The notes under the pieces were generated by a model that saw only the letters and a program-made list of their open reading frames with translations, ran no database searches and had not been told where the DNA came from. Made by a program: the position numbers and the translations under genes. A stretch of DNA of 6,554 nucleotides from Candidatus Omnitrophota bacterium (lineage in GTDB: Bacteria; Omnitrophota; Gorgyraeia; Gygaellales; Profunditerraquicolaceae), in NCBI GenBank assembly GCA_028717985.1, contig JAQUMS010000070.1, positions 1 through 6,554 on the forward strand, given 5' to 3'. Of this stretch, positions 1 through 5,948 are shown piece after piece (position 1 is the stretch's first letter; the number at the start of each line of letters is the position of its first letter).

Positions 1-651
1 GTTATTCCTAAGTTCGAGCCTATGTTCGCGGAATTGGGGGTTTCACTTCCTTTACCAACGCAGATCGTTTTGCTGATCAGTCAGATATTCCGGCGCTATT
101 GGTGGATGGTGATAATCGGGATTTTTTTAAGTGGTGTTCTTATGAAATATATTATGTCCACGGAAAAAGGCGGATACGCGGTAGACAAGTTTAAGCTTAA
201 AGTCCCGGTGCTCGGCAATTTATTCATGAAAATAGCCTTATCCAGGTTCTGCCATACGTTTTCTCTTTCTTTACGGGCCGGCGTGCCGGTATATAATGCA
301 CTCGGCATGGGAGCGGATGTTCTCGGTAACAAATATTTATATACGTCGGTGAGAAAAGCCCAGGATTATGTGAACGCCGGAGAACGGATATCCACGTCCT
401 TGGAGAATTCCGGGGAATTTCCTTCTCTGGTTATCCGCATGATCAATGTGGGGGAACAAACAGGTTCTTTAAGCGAAGTTTTGGAAAAAGTGAACGGGTA
501 TTATGATAAAGAAGTGCCCGCGACGATTAAAAAAATGTTTGCAATGTTTGAACCGTTAATGATCGTGGTTATGGGTACGGTTGTCGGAGGTATCGCAATT
601 TCCGTGTTTTTACCCTTGATCTCAATCATTAATAAAATTGGCGGGGATTGA
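1..651 (+). CDS. pilC: PilC/GspF-family type IV pilus / type II secretion inner-membrane platform protein, C-terminal half (5' partial)
   Basis: The frame is open from base 1, so the gene begins outside the window; the 216 residues present are about half of a usual ~400-residue PilC/GspF. PilC/GspF is the polytopic platform protein that couples the cytoplasmic assembly ATPase to pilin or pseudopilin polymerisation. Seen here: an opening VIPKFEPMFAELG, which closely matches the end of the first GspF domain in this family, a membrane segment around IIGIFLSGVLM, a second GspF domain with PVLGNLFMKIALSRF and SLRAGVPVYNAL, the conserved MINVGEQTGSLSEVL stretch, and a final membrane helix from MFEPLMIVVMG to the C-terminus. 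It stops at 649-651, four bases before the next gene, which implies one operon. The family call is very secure; whether the machine is a pilus or a secretion pseudopilus cannot be decided from this protein alone. Confidence 0.95.
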   Translation, partial: VIPKFEPMFAELGVSLPLPTQIVLLISQIFRRYWWMVIIGIFLSGVLMKYIMSTEKGGYAVDKFKLKVPVLGNLFMKIALSRFCHTFSLSLRAGVPVYNALGMGADVLGNKYLYTSVRKAQDYVNAGERISTSLENSGEFPSLVIRMINVGEQTGSLSEVLEKVNGYYDKEVPATIKKMFAMFEPLMIVVMGTVVGGIAISVFLPLISIINKIGGD

Positions 652-655
652 TATA

Positions 656-2407
656 ATGGCAGGCACGTATGTGGGGATAGATATCGGAAGCAAAAGCACG
701 AAACTCGTGATTTTAGAGGCTAATCCTAAAATGACGTATGTGGATTCCTGCATATTTCCCACCCCTCTTGAATTAGGGGAAAACGCCCAGCAGCAAATTG
801 ATTCCAGAATCTTTTTACAGGAAGTTACCAAAGTTATTCCCGTCAGCAAGCTTCGCCAGTCGCGAGTCGCTTTAAATCTTCCCCCGGCTTCAATTTCGAT
901 CTTGTCTATTTTTCTGCCTATAATGGGCACAAAAGAGTTAAAAGCGGCCGCGGTTAATGAGGCTAAAAGAAAAATGATCCCCGCAAGCGGGCCGAATCAT
1001 GTGTTCGAGTGTTTTCTCTTGGGAGAACGGATGGTAAATGTAGTTACCCGCTTTGAAGTTTTGGTTGTGCGTACAGATAAGGTGTACATACAGCGTCTTA
1101 TAGATGTTTTTAAGAATGTCGATATCATCCCGTCTTTGATTATTCCTTCGAGTTTTACATTTTCCCTTCTTCCCGTTTTTTCTCAGGAGAACTCTCAAAA
1201 AGACATTGATATGGCGGTTGTTGATTTAGGGCTTACGTCTTTCAGTATTTCTATTTTTCGGGAAGGCGAATTGAATTTTTTCCGTAATACCATGTACGGT
1301 GTACAGGATGTTATCCAGGATTTCGCTCAGCGTCTTGGTTTATCCGAACAGCGGATAGAAGAGGAGATCAAAGCTAAGGGTGTGCCCGAAGTTAATTTTA
1401 ACCTCAAAGACAAGGTCGCCGTGGCGGAAGAAATCATGCGGCAGAAATATGAGTCGAGCATAAAAACCCAGGAAAGCGGAGTTCCCGAAGAAATAAATCT
1501 TTTGGAATTACGCATGCTGTGGCAGGGGCACATTGATAAAATACTCCACGAATTACGCAGGTCATTATCATATTACAAAGAACAATCCGGCGGCAGGAGA
1601 ATAGAATATATTAATTTTATCGGCGGAGGATGCCATATCGGCAATTTGTTTGAGATCCTGACTTCCCAGATCGGCGGCATGTGTAAAACAGTCCTGCCGT
1701 TTGAGGGGATTGAAGTCCCTCCCGATAAACAAAAGATTACAGACAAAGTTTCTTCTCCTGTTTTATCCAGCGCGGTGGCGCTTGCTTTAAGCCTGGGCGT
1801 GAAATCAAAACGCCATGATACCATTAATTTTGTTCCGTTAGACCTTCGTCAGAGAGAACTTGCGGAGAAGCGCCGGATTTTTATTGTTACTACTTTGGTT
1901 TTGTTGATAGCGGTGTTCGGCTTTTTGACCCTGCAAACGATAATAAGCAGTGTCTCATTATCCAACAATATTAAAAAGACGGGTTTTGATCTTGAAAGAT
2001 TTAAACGCACCAGCGGCCGGTTGAAAGATTTGACTCAAAGAGAAAAATTGTTTGAGCAGAGGCTTTCTCTGTCGGAATCTCTGTCCCAGAAACGGCTTCT
2101 TGTTTTGGCTCCGTTAAATGATCTGAAAAAGATTATTCCTGATAAAGTGTATCTTACAAGTTTTAAGTTAGGTTTAGGGAAAGTTGAAATTAAAGCCATT
2201 GTGTATGCCGATTACGAGAATGCGTTAACAATAGTAGATCAGTTTAAAAAGAACCTGGTCGCGTTGCCGTATTTCAGTAATATTGAAATTACACCGTTAA
2301 AATTCGAAAAAGTTTCTCCTCAGTTTGGGGGCGGCACCAGTGAGGTGCAGATAGATCAGGAGTCAGACAGGGATTTTGTCGTGACCGCGGATTTTACGGT
2401 GAAATAG
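656..2407 (+). CDS. PilM-PilN fusion protein (GspL-like architecture), type IV pilus/T2SS assembly
   Basis: This 583-residue protein carries two normally separate assembly proteins. Residues 1-380 are a PilM-type actin-like ATPase domain: YVGIDIGSKSTK (5-16) matches the phosphate-1 loop, VVDLGLTSFSISIF (from 188) phosphate-2, and INFIGGG (to 325) the adenosine motif. INFVPLDLR (390-398), a typical PilN start, follows with no stop codon between. A membrane helix (about 408-428), a charged likely coiled coil (about 430-490) and a C-terminal PilN-like alpha/beta domain (IIPDKVYLTSFKL, ITPLKFEKV) complete it. In the known systems PilM binds the cytoplasmic tail of PilN and PilN pairs with PilO in the periplasm; GspL combines both parts in one chain. 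Start: ATG 656 is preceded by GGGGA (643-647) at 8 bases. An in-frame TTG at 638 adds six residues but overlaps pilC and is less likely. An in-frame GTG at 1799 could in principle give a separate PilN, but I see no good ribosome site. Confidence 0.9.
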   Translation: MAGTYVGIDIGSKSTKLVILEANPKMTYVDSCIFPTPLELGENAQQQIDSRIFLQEVTKVIPVSKLRQSRVALNLPPASISILSIFLPIMGTKELKAAAVNEAKRKMIPASGPNHVFECFLLGERMVNVVTRFEVLVVRTDKVYIQRLIDVFKNVDIIPSLIIPSSFTFSLLPVFSQENSQKDIDMAVVDLGLTSFSISIFREGELNFFRNTMYGVQDVIQDFAQRLGLSEQRIEEEIKAKGVPEVNFNLKDKVAVAEEIMRQKYESSIKTQESGVPEEINLLELRMLWQGHIDKILHELRRSLSYYKEQSGGRRIEYINFIGGGCHIGNLFEILTSQIGGMCKTVLPFEGIEVPPDKQKITDKVSSPVLSSAVALALSLGVKSKRHDTINFVPLDLRQRELAEKRRIFIVTTLVLLIAVFGFLTLQTIISSVSLSNNIKKTGFDLERFKRTSGRLKDLTQREKLFEQRLSLSESLSQKRLLVLAPLNDLKKIIPDKVYLTSFKLGLGKVEIKAIVYADYENALTIVDQFKKNLVALPYFSNIEITPLKFEKVSPQFGGGTSEVQIDQESDRDFVVTADFTVK

Positions 2408-2433
2408 GCTGTTTTTAATGCCTTTCGCGGCGT

Positions 2434-2452
2434 AGGGGGGCAGTAAGAAGTG
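2434..2452 (+). promoter_or_regulatory. Shine-Dalgarno-like G-rich tract followed by a GTG, out of frame with pilO
   Basis: An AGGGGGG tract (2434-2440) lies nine bases before a GTG at 2450. Translation from this GTG would begin VSGLPVNKQERKH and run 48 codons to a TGA at 2594-2596, overlapping the start of pilO in another frame. By contrast, the pilO ATG at 2487 has only a weak purine stretch (AAGAAAG) before it. The tract may be a translational entry point for a short leader peptide coupled to pilO, or the remains of a longer pilO N-terminus shifted by one base. Either reading is inference. Confidence 0.3.
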
Positions 2453-2486
2453 AGCGGCTTGCCCGTTAATAAACAAGAAAGAAAAC

Positions 2487-3137
2487 ATGCGCAAAAAAAC
2501 GGATATTTTGATCACTATTCTGCTGGGTTTGGGAGTTGTCGCGTCTATTTCTGTTTTTGTTCTGGTAATGAACAAACATATAGCATTATCGAATGAACTA
2601 AAAGAAAAAAAGAAAGATTATCAAAGCGCTAAGAGTTCGAGCAGGCAGGCGGAACAGCTTGAACTTAAGGCAGCGCAGATGCAGGAAAAAGAACTTGAAC
2701 TGGGGAAAATGATTCCTATTAATGAGCAGCAGCCTTTGTCGGTCATTAAATCTCTTACCCGTTTAGGCGGAGAGGTCGGCTTGAGGGATGTTTCTTTTTC
2801 TATTTCATCGGTTTCCCAGCAAATGAGTCCGGCGTCTCAAAATTCCGGAGCCCCGGGGGCGGTTTCCGGAGGTGGAGGTTTTCCCGGGGGTGGAGGGCAG
2901 ATGCCGGGAGGTTTTTCGCCTCCCAAGATGGCTGCTGTTTCTCCAACTGAACCGGTCAAATCATACCTGGAAATGACGTTTACTTCGGAATACCCTCAAA
3001 TAAAGCAATTCATCAAAAAAATAGGTACCTTACCCCGGATTATTACCGTTGACGGCATGAAAATTGAGCGAAACGAAAACCTTTTGCCTCAACAGACAGT
3101 AACGTTGTATTTAGTGGTTTATACCTTTAATCAATAG
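2487..3137 (+). CDS. pilO: PilO/GspM-like inner-membrane pilus assembly protein with Gly/Pro-rich insertion
   Basis: The 216-residue product has the PilO layout: a short basic cytoplasmic tail (MRKKTD), one membrane helix (about 7-28), a long charged coiled coil (about 30-75: ELKEKKKDYQSAK and QAEQLELKAAQMQEKELEL), then a periplasmic domain that begins MIPINEQQPLSVIKSLTRLG and ends with YPQIKQFIKKIGTLPRIITV, the ferredoxin-like fold region typical of PilO. In known systems PilO dimerises with PilN through these regions and connects the platform to PilP and the secretin. Its position directly after the PilMN fusion supports the call. The periplasmic domain is interrupted at about residues 113-156 by a Gly/Pro/Ser-rich low-complexity segment (SGGGGFPGGGGQMPGGF), probably a flexible loop. 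ATG 2487 has no strong ribosome site; a better-placed GTG at 2450 is in a different frame. No PilP or secretin gene follows in the window. Confidence 0.85.
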   Translation: MRKKTDILITILLGLGVVASISVFVLVMNKHIALSNELKEKKKDYQSAKSSSRQAEQLELKAAQMQEKELELGKMIPINEQQPLSVIKSLTRLGGEVGLRDVSFSISSVSQQMSPASQNSGAPGAVSGGGGFPGGGGQMPGGFSPPKMAAVSPTEPVKSYLEMTFTSEYPQIKQFIKKIGTLPRIITVDGMKIERNENLLPQQTVTLYLVVYTFNQ

Positions 3138-3173
3138 AAGGGTTTTTTTAAAAAAAACCAGCTTTTTAAAGGT
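3123..3173 (+). terminator. Nested AT-rich inverted repeats after pilO, possible weak terminator
   Basis: An inner repeat pairs GGTTTTTTT (3141-3149) with AAAAAAACC (3151-3159), and an outer one pairs ACCTTTAA (3123-3130, overlapping the end of pilO) with TTAAAGGT (3166-3173). A five-T run (3163-3167) follows the inner stem by three bases. The stem is AU-rich with only two G-C pairs, so it is a poor intrinsic terminator on its own. Its place between pilO and the promoter of the pilin suggests it ends or attenuates the platform operon. Confidence 0.35.
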
Positions 3174-3199
3174 TAAAGAGTTTAATAAAAATTCATTTC

Positions 3200-3228
3200 T
3201 TGACATAACCCATTGTATAGACTATACT
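3200..3228 (+). promoter_or_regulatory. Strong sigma70-type promoter for the pilin gene
   Basis: TTGACA (3200-3205, six of six consensus) and TATACT (3223-3228, five of six) are separated by exactly 17 bases. The 25 bases upstream are very AT-rich, as in an UP element. Transcription would start near 3235, giving a leader of about 75 bases before the pilin ATG. A 13-base palindrome (GTATAG-A-CTATAC, 3215-3227) overlaps the -10 box and could be an operator. The identification is from consensus match only. Confidence 0.75.
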
Positions 3229-3268
3229 TTTAATAAGATCAACGGCTTCATAAATAGTTGTTGACAAA

Positions 3269-3283
3269 AGCAGTAAAACTGCT
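3269..3283 (+). repeat. Hairpin in the pilin mRNA leader (with a second TTGACA just upstream)
   Basis: AGCAGT (3269-3274) and ACTGCT (3278-3283) form a perfect six-base inverted repeat around an AAA loop, in the predicted 5' leader of the pilin transcript, 12 bases ahead of the ribosome site. A second TTGACA hexamer sits at 3261-3266 with TAACAT (3283-3288, four of six) 16 bases further on, so this may instead be a weaker second promoter whose spacer contains the repeat. The hairpin could stabilise the mRNA or be a binding site; neither is shown. Confidence 0.4.
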
Positions 3284-3294
3284 AACATTTTAGG

Positions 3295-3305
3295 AAAGGA
3301 GGTGA
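3295..3305 (+). promoter_or_regulatory. Near-perfect ribosome binding site of the pilin
   Basis: AAAGGAGGTGA matches the anti-Shine-Dalgarno sequence over ten bases and is followed by five bases and ATG 3311. It fixes the start at 3311: the in-frame GTG at 3302 lies inside this site and would only add three residues (M-N-N) before the leader peptide. Confidence 0.85.
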
Positions 3306-3310
3306 ATAAT

Positions 3311-3676
3311 ATGAACAGGAAAGGTTTTACACTTATCGAATTGGTCATGGTTATCGTCATTATCGGTGTATTAGCCGCGATCGCTATCCCGAGGTTTGTC
3401 GATTTAAGAAAAGATGCTCGGCAGGCTTCATGTAAAGCGACCGGTGGCGCCATCAGGGCGGCGTTATCAAACTTCTACGCGAGCACAGCATTGCATTCAG
3501 AAACGCCTCATTTCCCCGCGAACGTTGACGCAAGTCTTGCAAGTTATATGCAAGGGGGAACTCCTCAGGCTCCTACGTCCGGAACGTGGGGTGCGGTGTA
3601 TACGACTACTAATGGTGAATTGGTAGTTCCAACGACAGCGGGTGAAGCCCGTGGAACAGCATGTCCAAGGATATAA
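3311..3676 (+). CDS. Type IV pilin / pseudopilin-like prepilin
   Basis: The 121-residue product opens with a short class III leader MNRKG followed by FTLIELVMVIVIIGVLAAIA, the diagnostic prepilin N-terminus. Prepilin peptidase should cut between G5 and F6 and methylate the new N-terminus; E10 is the conserved Glu5 of mature pilins. The hydrophobic helix continues as an amphipathic one (IPRFVDLRKDARQASCKA), then a short globular part of about 75 residues with C41 and C118, which could form a disulfide like the C-terminal loop of many pilins. The C-terminal half is rich in Thr, Ser and Pro (TPQAPTSGTW, YTTTNG, VPTTAG). The mature length of 116 residues is small for a major pilin, but the own strong promoter, excellent ribosome site and own terminator suggest abundant expression, as expected for a major pilin. 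Minor pseudopilins or GspG/GspH-type proteins are the alternative. No specific subfamily is recognised. Confidence 0.93.
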   Translation: MNRKGFTLIELVMVIVIIGVLAAIAIPRFVDLRKDARQASCKATGGAIRAALSNFYASTALHSETPHFPANVDASLASYMQGGTPQAPTSGTWGAVYTTTNGELVVPTTAGEARGTACPRI

Positions 3677-3695
3677 TCAGTAGTTTATGATTATG

Positions 3696-3736
3696 AAAAG
3701 AGGGGAGAAGATTTTTCGTTCTCCCCTCTTTTTTTT
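3696..3736 (+). terminator. Rho-independent terminator of the pilin gene
   Basis: A ten-base perfect stem GAGGGGAGAA (3700-3709) / TTCTCCCCTC (3719-3728) closes a nine-base loop and is followed by eight T residues (3729-3736). An A run (3696-3699) precedes the left arm, so it may also work on the opposite strand. It begins about 20 bases after the pilin stop codon and separates the pilin unit from the downstream glycosylation-like genes. Confidence 0.93.
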
Positions 3737-3764
3737 ATTCGCCTGAATAAAAAACGGCGAATAA
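3735..3764. repeat. Perfect inverted repeat directly behind the pilin terminator
   Basis: TTATTCGCC (3735-3743) and GGCGAATAA (3756-3764) are perfect nine-base complements around a 12-base AT-rich loop. The left arm shares its first two bases with the T tract of the preceding terminator. It could extend termination, stabilise the 3' end, or be a protein site. No T tract follows, so it is not a classical terminator itself. Confidence 0.6.
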
Positions 3765-3823
3765 CCCCTGTGAGTATACAGAAATTCTTTACAATAATTT
3801 CTGTATATCGTACGAACCGGGGT
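3764..3823. repeat. Long perfect inverted repeat with an outer GC clamp upstream of the GT-C gene
   Basis: TATACAGAAATT (3775-3786) and AATTTCTGTATA (3796-3807) pair perfectly over 12 bases around a nine-base spacer (CTTTACAAT). Outside it ACCCC (3764-3768) pairs with GGGGT (3819-3823). The nested arrangement lies 70-130 bases before the start of the next gene, the right place for an operator or a structured leader. I see no convincing promoter for the downstream gene; TATGAT hexamers at 3828-3833 and 3842-3847 lack good -35 partners. The rest of the gap up to 3885 shows nothing further. Confidence 0.55.
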
Positions 3824-3885
3824 GTAGTATGATGAAGTAAATATGATTTCCTCCGCAGTACTTTTTCTTATTTTCCAATCCTTTT

Positions 3886-3890
3886 AGGAG
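3886..3890 (+). promoter_or_regulatory. Ribosome binding site deciding the start of the GT-C/TPR gene
   Basis: AGGAG lies two bases before ATG 3893 and five bases before ATG 3896. The two ATGs are consecutive codons; the five-base spacing makes 3896 the more likely start. Confidence 0.65.
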
Positions 3891-3895
3891 CTATG

Positions 3896-5920
3896 ATGAT
3901 CCGTATAACAGAAAAGAAAGATTTCTGGGCGGTTCTTTTGCTTTGCGCGGCCGTATACGGCGTGTATTGTAATTCTATTTCTAATGTGTTTGTTTTTGAC
4001 GACAAACACATGATCCTTCTTAATAATTACATAAAGAAATTCTCTAATATCCCTTTATTTTTCAAGGGAGAAATAACGACGCATCCGATTGAAAAGGGGA
4101 TGTATCGTCCGGTTTTAATGATTAGTTTTGTTTTTAATTATTTGTTGGCAGGCTTAAAACCATACGGATACCATCTTTTTAATATTTTGATCCATTTTCT
4201 GAATACATTCTTCCTGTATCTTCTTTTAAAACTTTTATTTAAAGACGGGTCGTGGCTTGTTCGGCTGGGGTTGTCGTTGATTTTCGCGGTCCATCCTATT
4301 AATACGGAAGCCGTTACCTATATAAGCAGCCGGTCAACTATTCTTTGCTCTTTTTTCATGATCTCCGGAGTGTACGCCTATACCCGGTGGCTTATCAGCC
4401 GGAAGAAATATTTATATCCGCTTTCTGTTCTGCTCTATATCCTGGCATTATTAACAAAAGAAATAGGGTTGATTTTTCCTGTATTGCTTTTTTTGTGTGA
4501 ATACCTGATTTTTTCCGAAGAGAGAGATAAATTAAAAAAAACAGTTTTTTATCTGTGGCCTTTTTTTGCGATAGCTTTGTGTTATCTTTTCGTAATTAAA
4601 ACTGTTATAGGCAGTTTGTGGGGGCTGATGAGTACAGTCAAGGTTAGTCTTCCGCCACGGTCATTTTTGTCCAATATCCTTACCCAGAGCGGGGTATCGT
4701 TTTTATACATCTATCTTTTTGTATTCCCCTTTCAGTTATGCATAGACAGGCAATTTCCTGTTTTTAAAGACTTTTCCAGCCTTCCCGGCGTTTTATGTTT
4801 TGCAGGGGTAGTAGGTTTGATAATTGCCGCCTTTTTCTTAAGAAAACGCTTTAAGATTATTTCTTTTTCCATTCTTTGGTTTTTTGCGTGTTTGATCCCC
4901 CAGTTTTATGCCAGGCTTAATTTGGTTGCCGCTGAACATCACCCATACCTTGCTTTTTTCGGGATTTACTTTCTGCTCGCTTGGTTTTTAACCCGGGTTC
5001 CCATCCCTAAAAAAATTCTTGCCTATGTATTTATATTTATATTTGCGTTATTTTCAATGCTTACTATTATTCGTAATTATGAATGGAGAAGCGAGTATAC
5101 TCTTTGGAAAGCCCAGTTAAGGATCAATCCTGACTCGGCTATTGCGCAGGGTAGTATTGCTGTTGATTTGCTCAGCCGTGGATTTGTTGCTGAGGGGATG
5201 GAATACCTTAGAAAGTCTTTATCTCCGAAAGCATCCGCACCTACGAGGGTGATTTCAACGTTTAATCTTGCATATTATTCTGCCTTATTGGGTGAGCCGC
5301 AGAAGGGGATTGATATTCTTGTCAAAAACCGGGAATTTTTGATAAAAACACATCCGTTTGGGTATTTCAAAAATCTGGGAATTGTATTGAATATCGCGGG
5401 AAAAAAAGAGGAAGCAAAAAAAGCATGGGAACAGGCGTTAATGATTAACAAAAATGATGCTGATATTAAAATGTTCCTTGGTTGGTGGTATATTGAGCAA
5501 AAATCGGATTTTAAATCAGCCGAAGCATATTTCCGCGAATCCCTGAAAATTAATCCGGATTATGCGTTTGCTTTTATCGGATTGGCAACAGTGAAAGAAA
5601 AGGAAGGGAAATACCCTGAAGCTGTTACGTATTATAAGCGTGCTATTAGCTTGTTTCCTGAGAATCCTGACCCGTACTATCAGGTGGGAGTGATTTACGC
5701 GAAGCATATATTGAGTTCTGAGGCTGAATGGTATTTTAAAAAGACAATCGAATTGAAGCCGGATTTCGCGCCGGCATATTATAATCTCTGTATTTTTTAT
5801 TTGTCGTTGGAGCAACCTGATTATAAGCGTGCCCAAGAAAACTTCAATAAAGCCAAAGAACTTGGTTATAAAGTTGACAGCCAGATAGAAGAAATATTAA
5901 GAAAGAATGTAAACAACTGA
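3896..5920 (+). CDS. TMTC-like GT-C membrane glycosyltransferase with C-terminal TPR repeats
   Basis: The 674-residue product has two halves. Residues 1 to about 400 are very hydrophobic, with roughly 11-12 likely membrane segments and signatures that resemble the TMTC family of polyprenyl-phosphate-mannose-dependent protein O-mannosyltransferases: an acidic FDD (34-36) in the first extracytoplasmic loop, where GT-C enzymes carry catalytic Asp, then YRPV and YGYHLFNILIH, FAVHPINTEAV (130-140), LLTKEIGL (185-192), and EHHPYLAF (from 347) in the place of the family's ER-x-YLP motif. Residues about 411-655 hold some seven tetratricopeptide repeats, recognisable by endings such as ALMINKN, SLKINPD, AISLFPEN and TIELKPD. 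TMTC proteins have this GT-C-plus-TPR order, the TPRs facing the lumen (periplasm here). The downstream GT2 gene could make the lipid-linked sugar donor. Sugar and protein acceptor are not known; the resemblance is read by eye, and many bacterial proteins of this shape are annotated only as TPR proteins. Confidence 0.8.
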   Translation: MIRITEKKDFWAVLLLCAAVYGVYCNSISNVFVFDDKHMILLNNYIKKFSNIPLFFKGEITTHPIEKGMYRPVLMISFVFNYLLAGLKPYGYHLFNILIHFLNTFFLYLLLKLLFKDGSWLVRLGLSLIFAVHPINTEAVTYISSRSTILCSFFMISGVYAYTRWLISRKKYLYPLSVLLYILALLTKEIGLIFPVLLFLCEYLIFSEERDKLKKTVFYLWPFFAIALCYLFVIKTVIGSLWGLMSTVKVSLPPRSFLSNILTQSGVSFLYIYLFVFPFQLCIDRQFPVFKDFSSLPGVLCFAGVVGLIIAAFFLRKRFKIISFSILWFFACLIPQFYARLNLVAAEHHPYLAFFGIYFLLAWFLTRVPIPKKILAYVFIFIFALFSMLTIIRNYEWRSEYTLWKAQLRINPDSAIAQGSIAVDLLSRGFVAEGMEYLRKSLSPKASAPTRVISTFNLAYYSALLGEPQKGIDILVKNREFLIKTHPFGYFKNLGIVLNIAGKKEEAKKAWEQALMINKNDADIKMFLGWWYIEQKSDFKSAEAYFRESLKINPDYAFAFIGLATVKEKEGKYPEAVTYYKRAISLFPENPDPYYQVGVIYAKHILSSEAEWYFKKTIELKPDFAPAYYNLCIFYLSLEQPDYKRAQENFNKAKELGYKVDSQIEEILRKNVNN

Positions 5921-5948
5921 GCTCATCAGTAAAAAACATTAATAATAC

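Noticed and set aside
638..655. TTG 638 as the start of the PilM-PilN gene
   Set aside because: It overlaps the end of pilC and adds six non-conserved residues; ATG 656 has GGGGA at eight bases and begins right at the conserved YVGIDIG region.
622..1198. Open frames on the - strand opposite the PilM-PilN gene
   Set aside because: They lie wholly within a well-supported gene, lack ribosome sites, and their translations show no recognisable domain; they are antisense shadows.
3193..3453. 86-codon frame on the - strand across the pilin promoter and start
   Set aside because: It runs through the promoter, ribosome site and leader of the pilin on the opposite strand and has no family signature.
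3414..3626. 70-codon + strand frame inside the pilin
   Set aside because: It is an out-of-frame reading of the pilin; the pilin frame has the diagnostic N-terminus and a perfect ribosome site.
3788..3816. TTTACA at 3788 as the -35 of a promoter for the GT-C gene
   Set aside because: The hexamer 17 bases on is TACGAA, a poor -10, and the -35 lies in the loop of the inverted repeat; not enough to call a promoter.
3677..3895. A CRISPR array or insertion-sequence ends in the hairpin-rich gap
   Set aside because: The repeats are three different inverted repeats, not direct repeats with spacers, and there is no transposase or target duplication.
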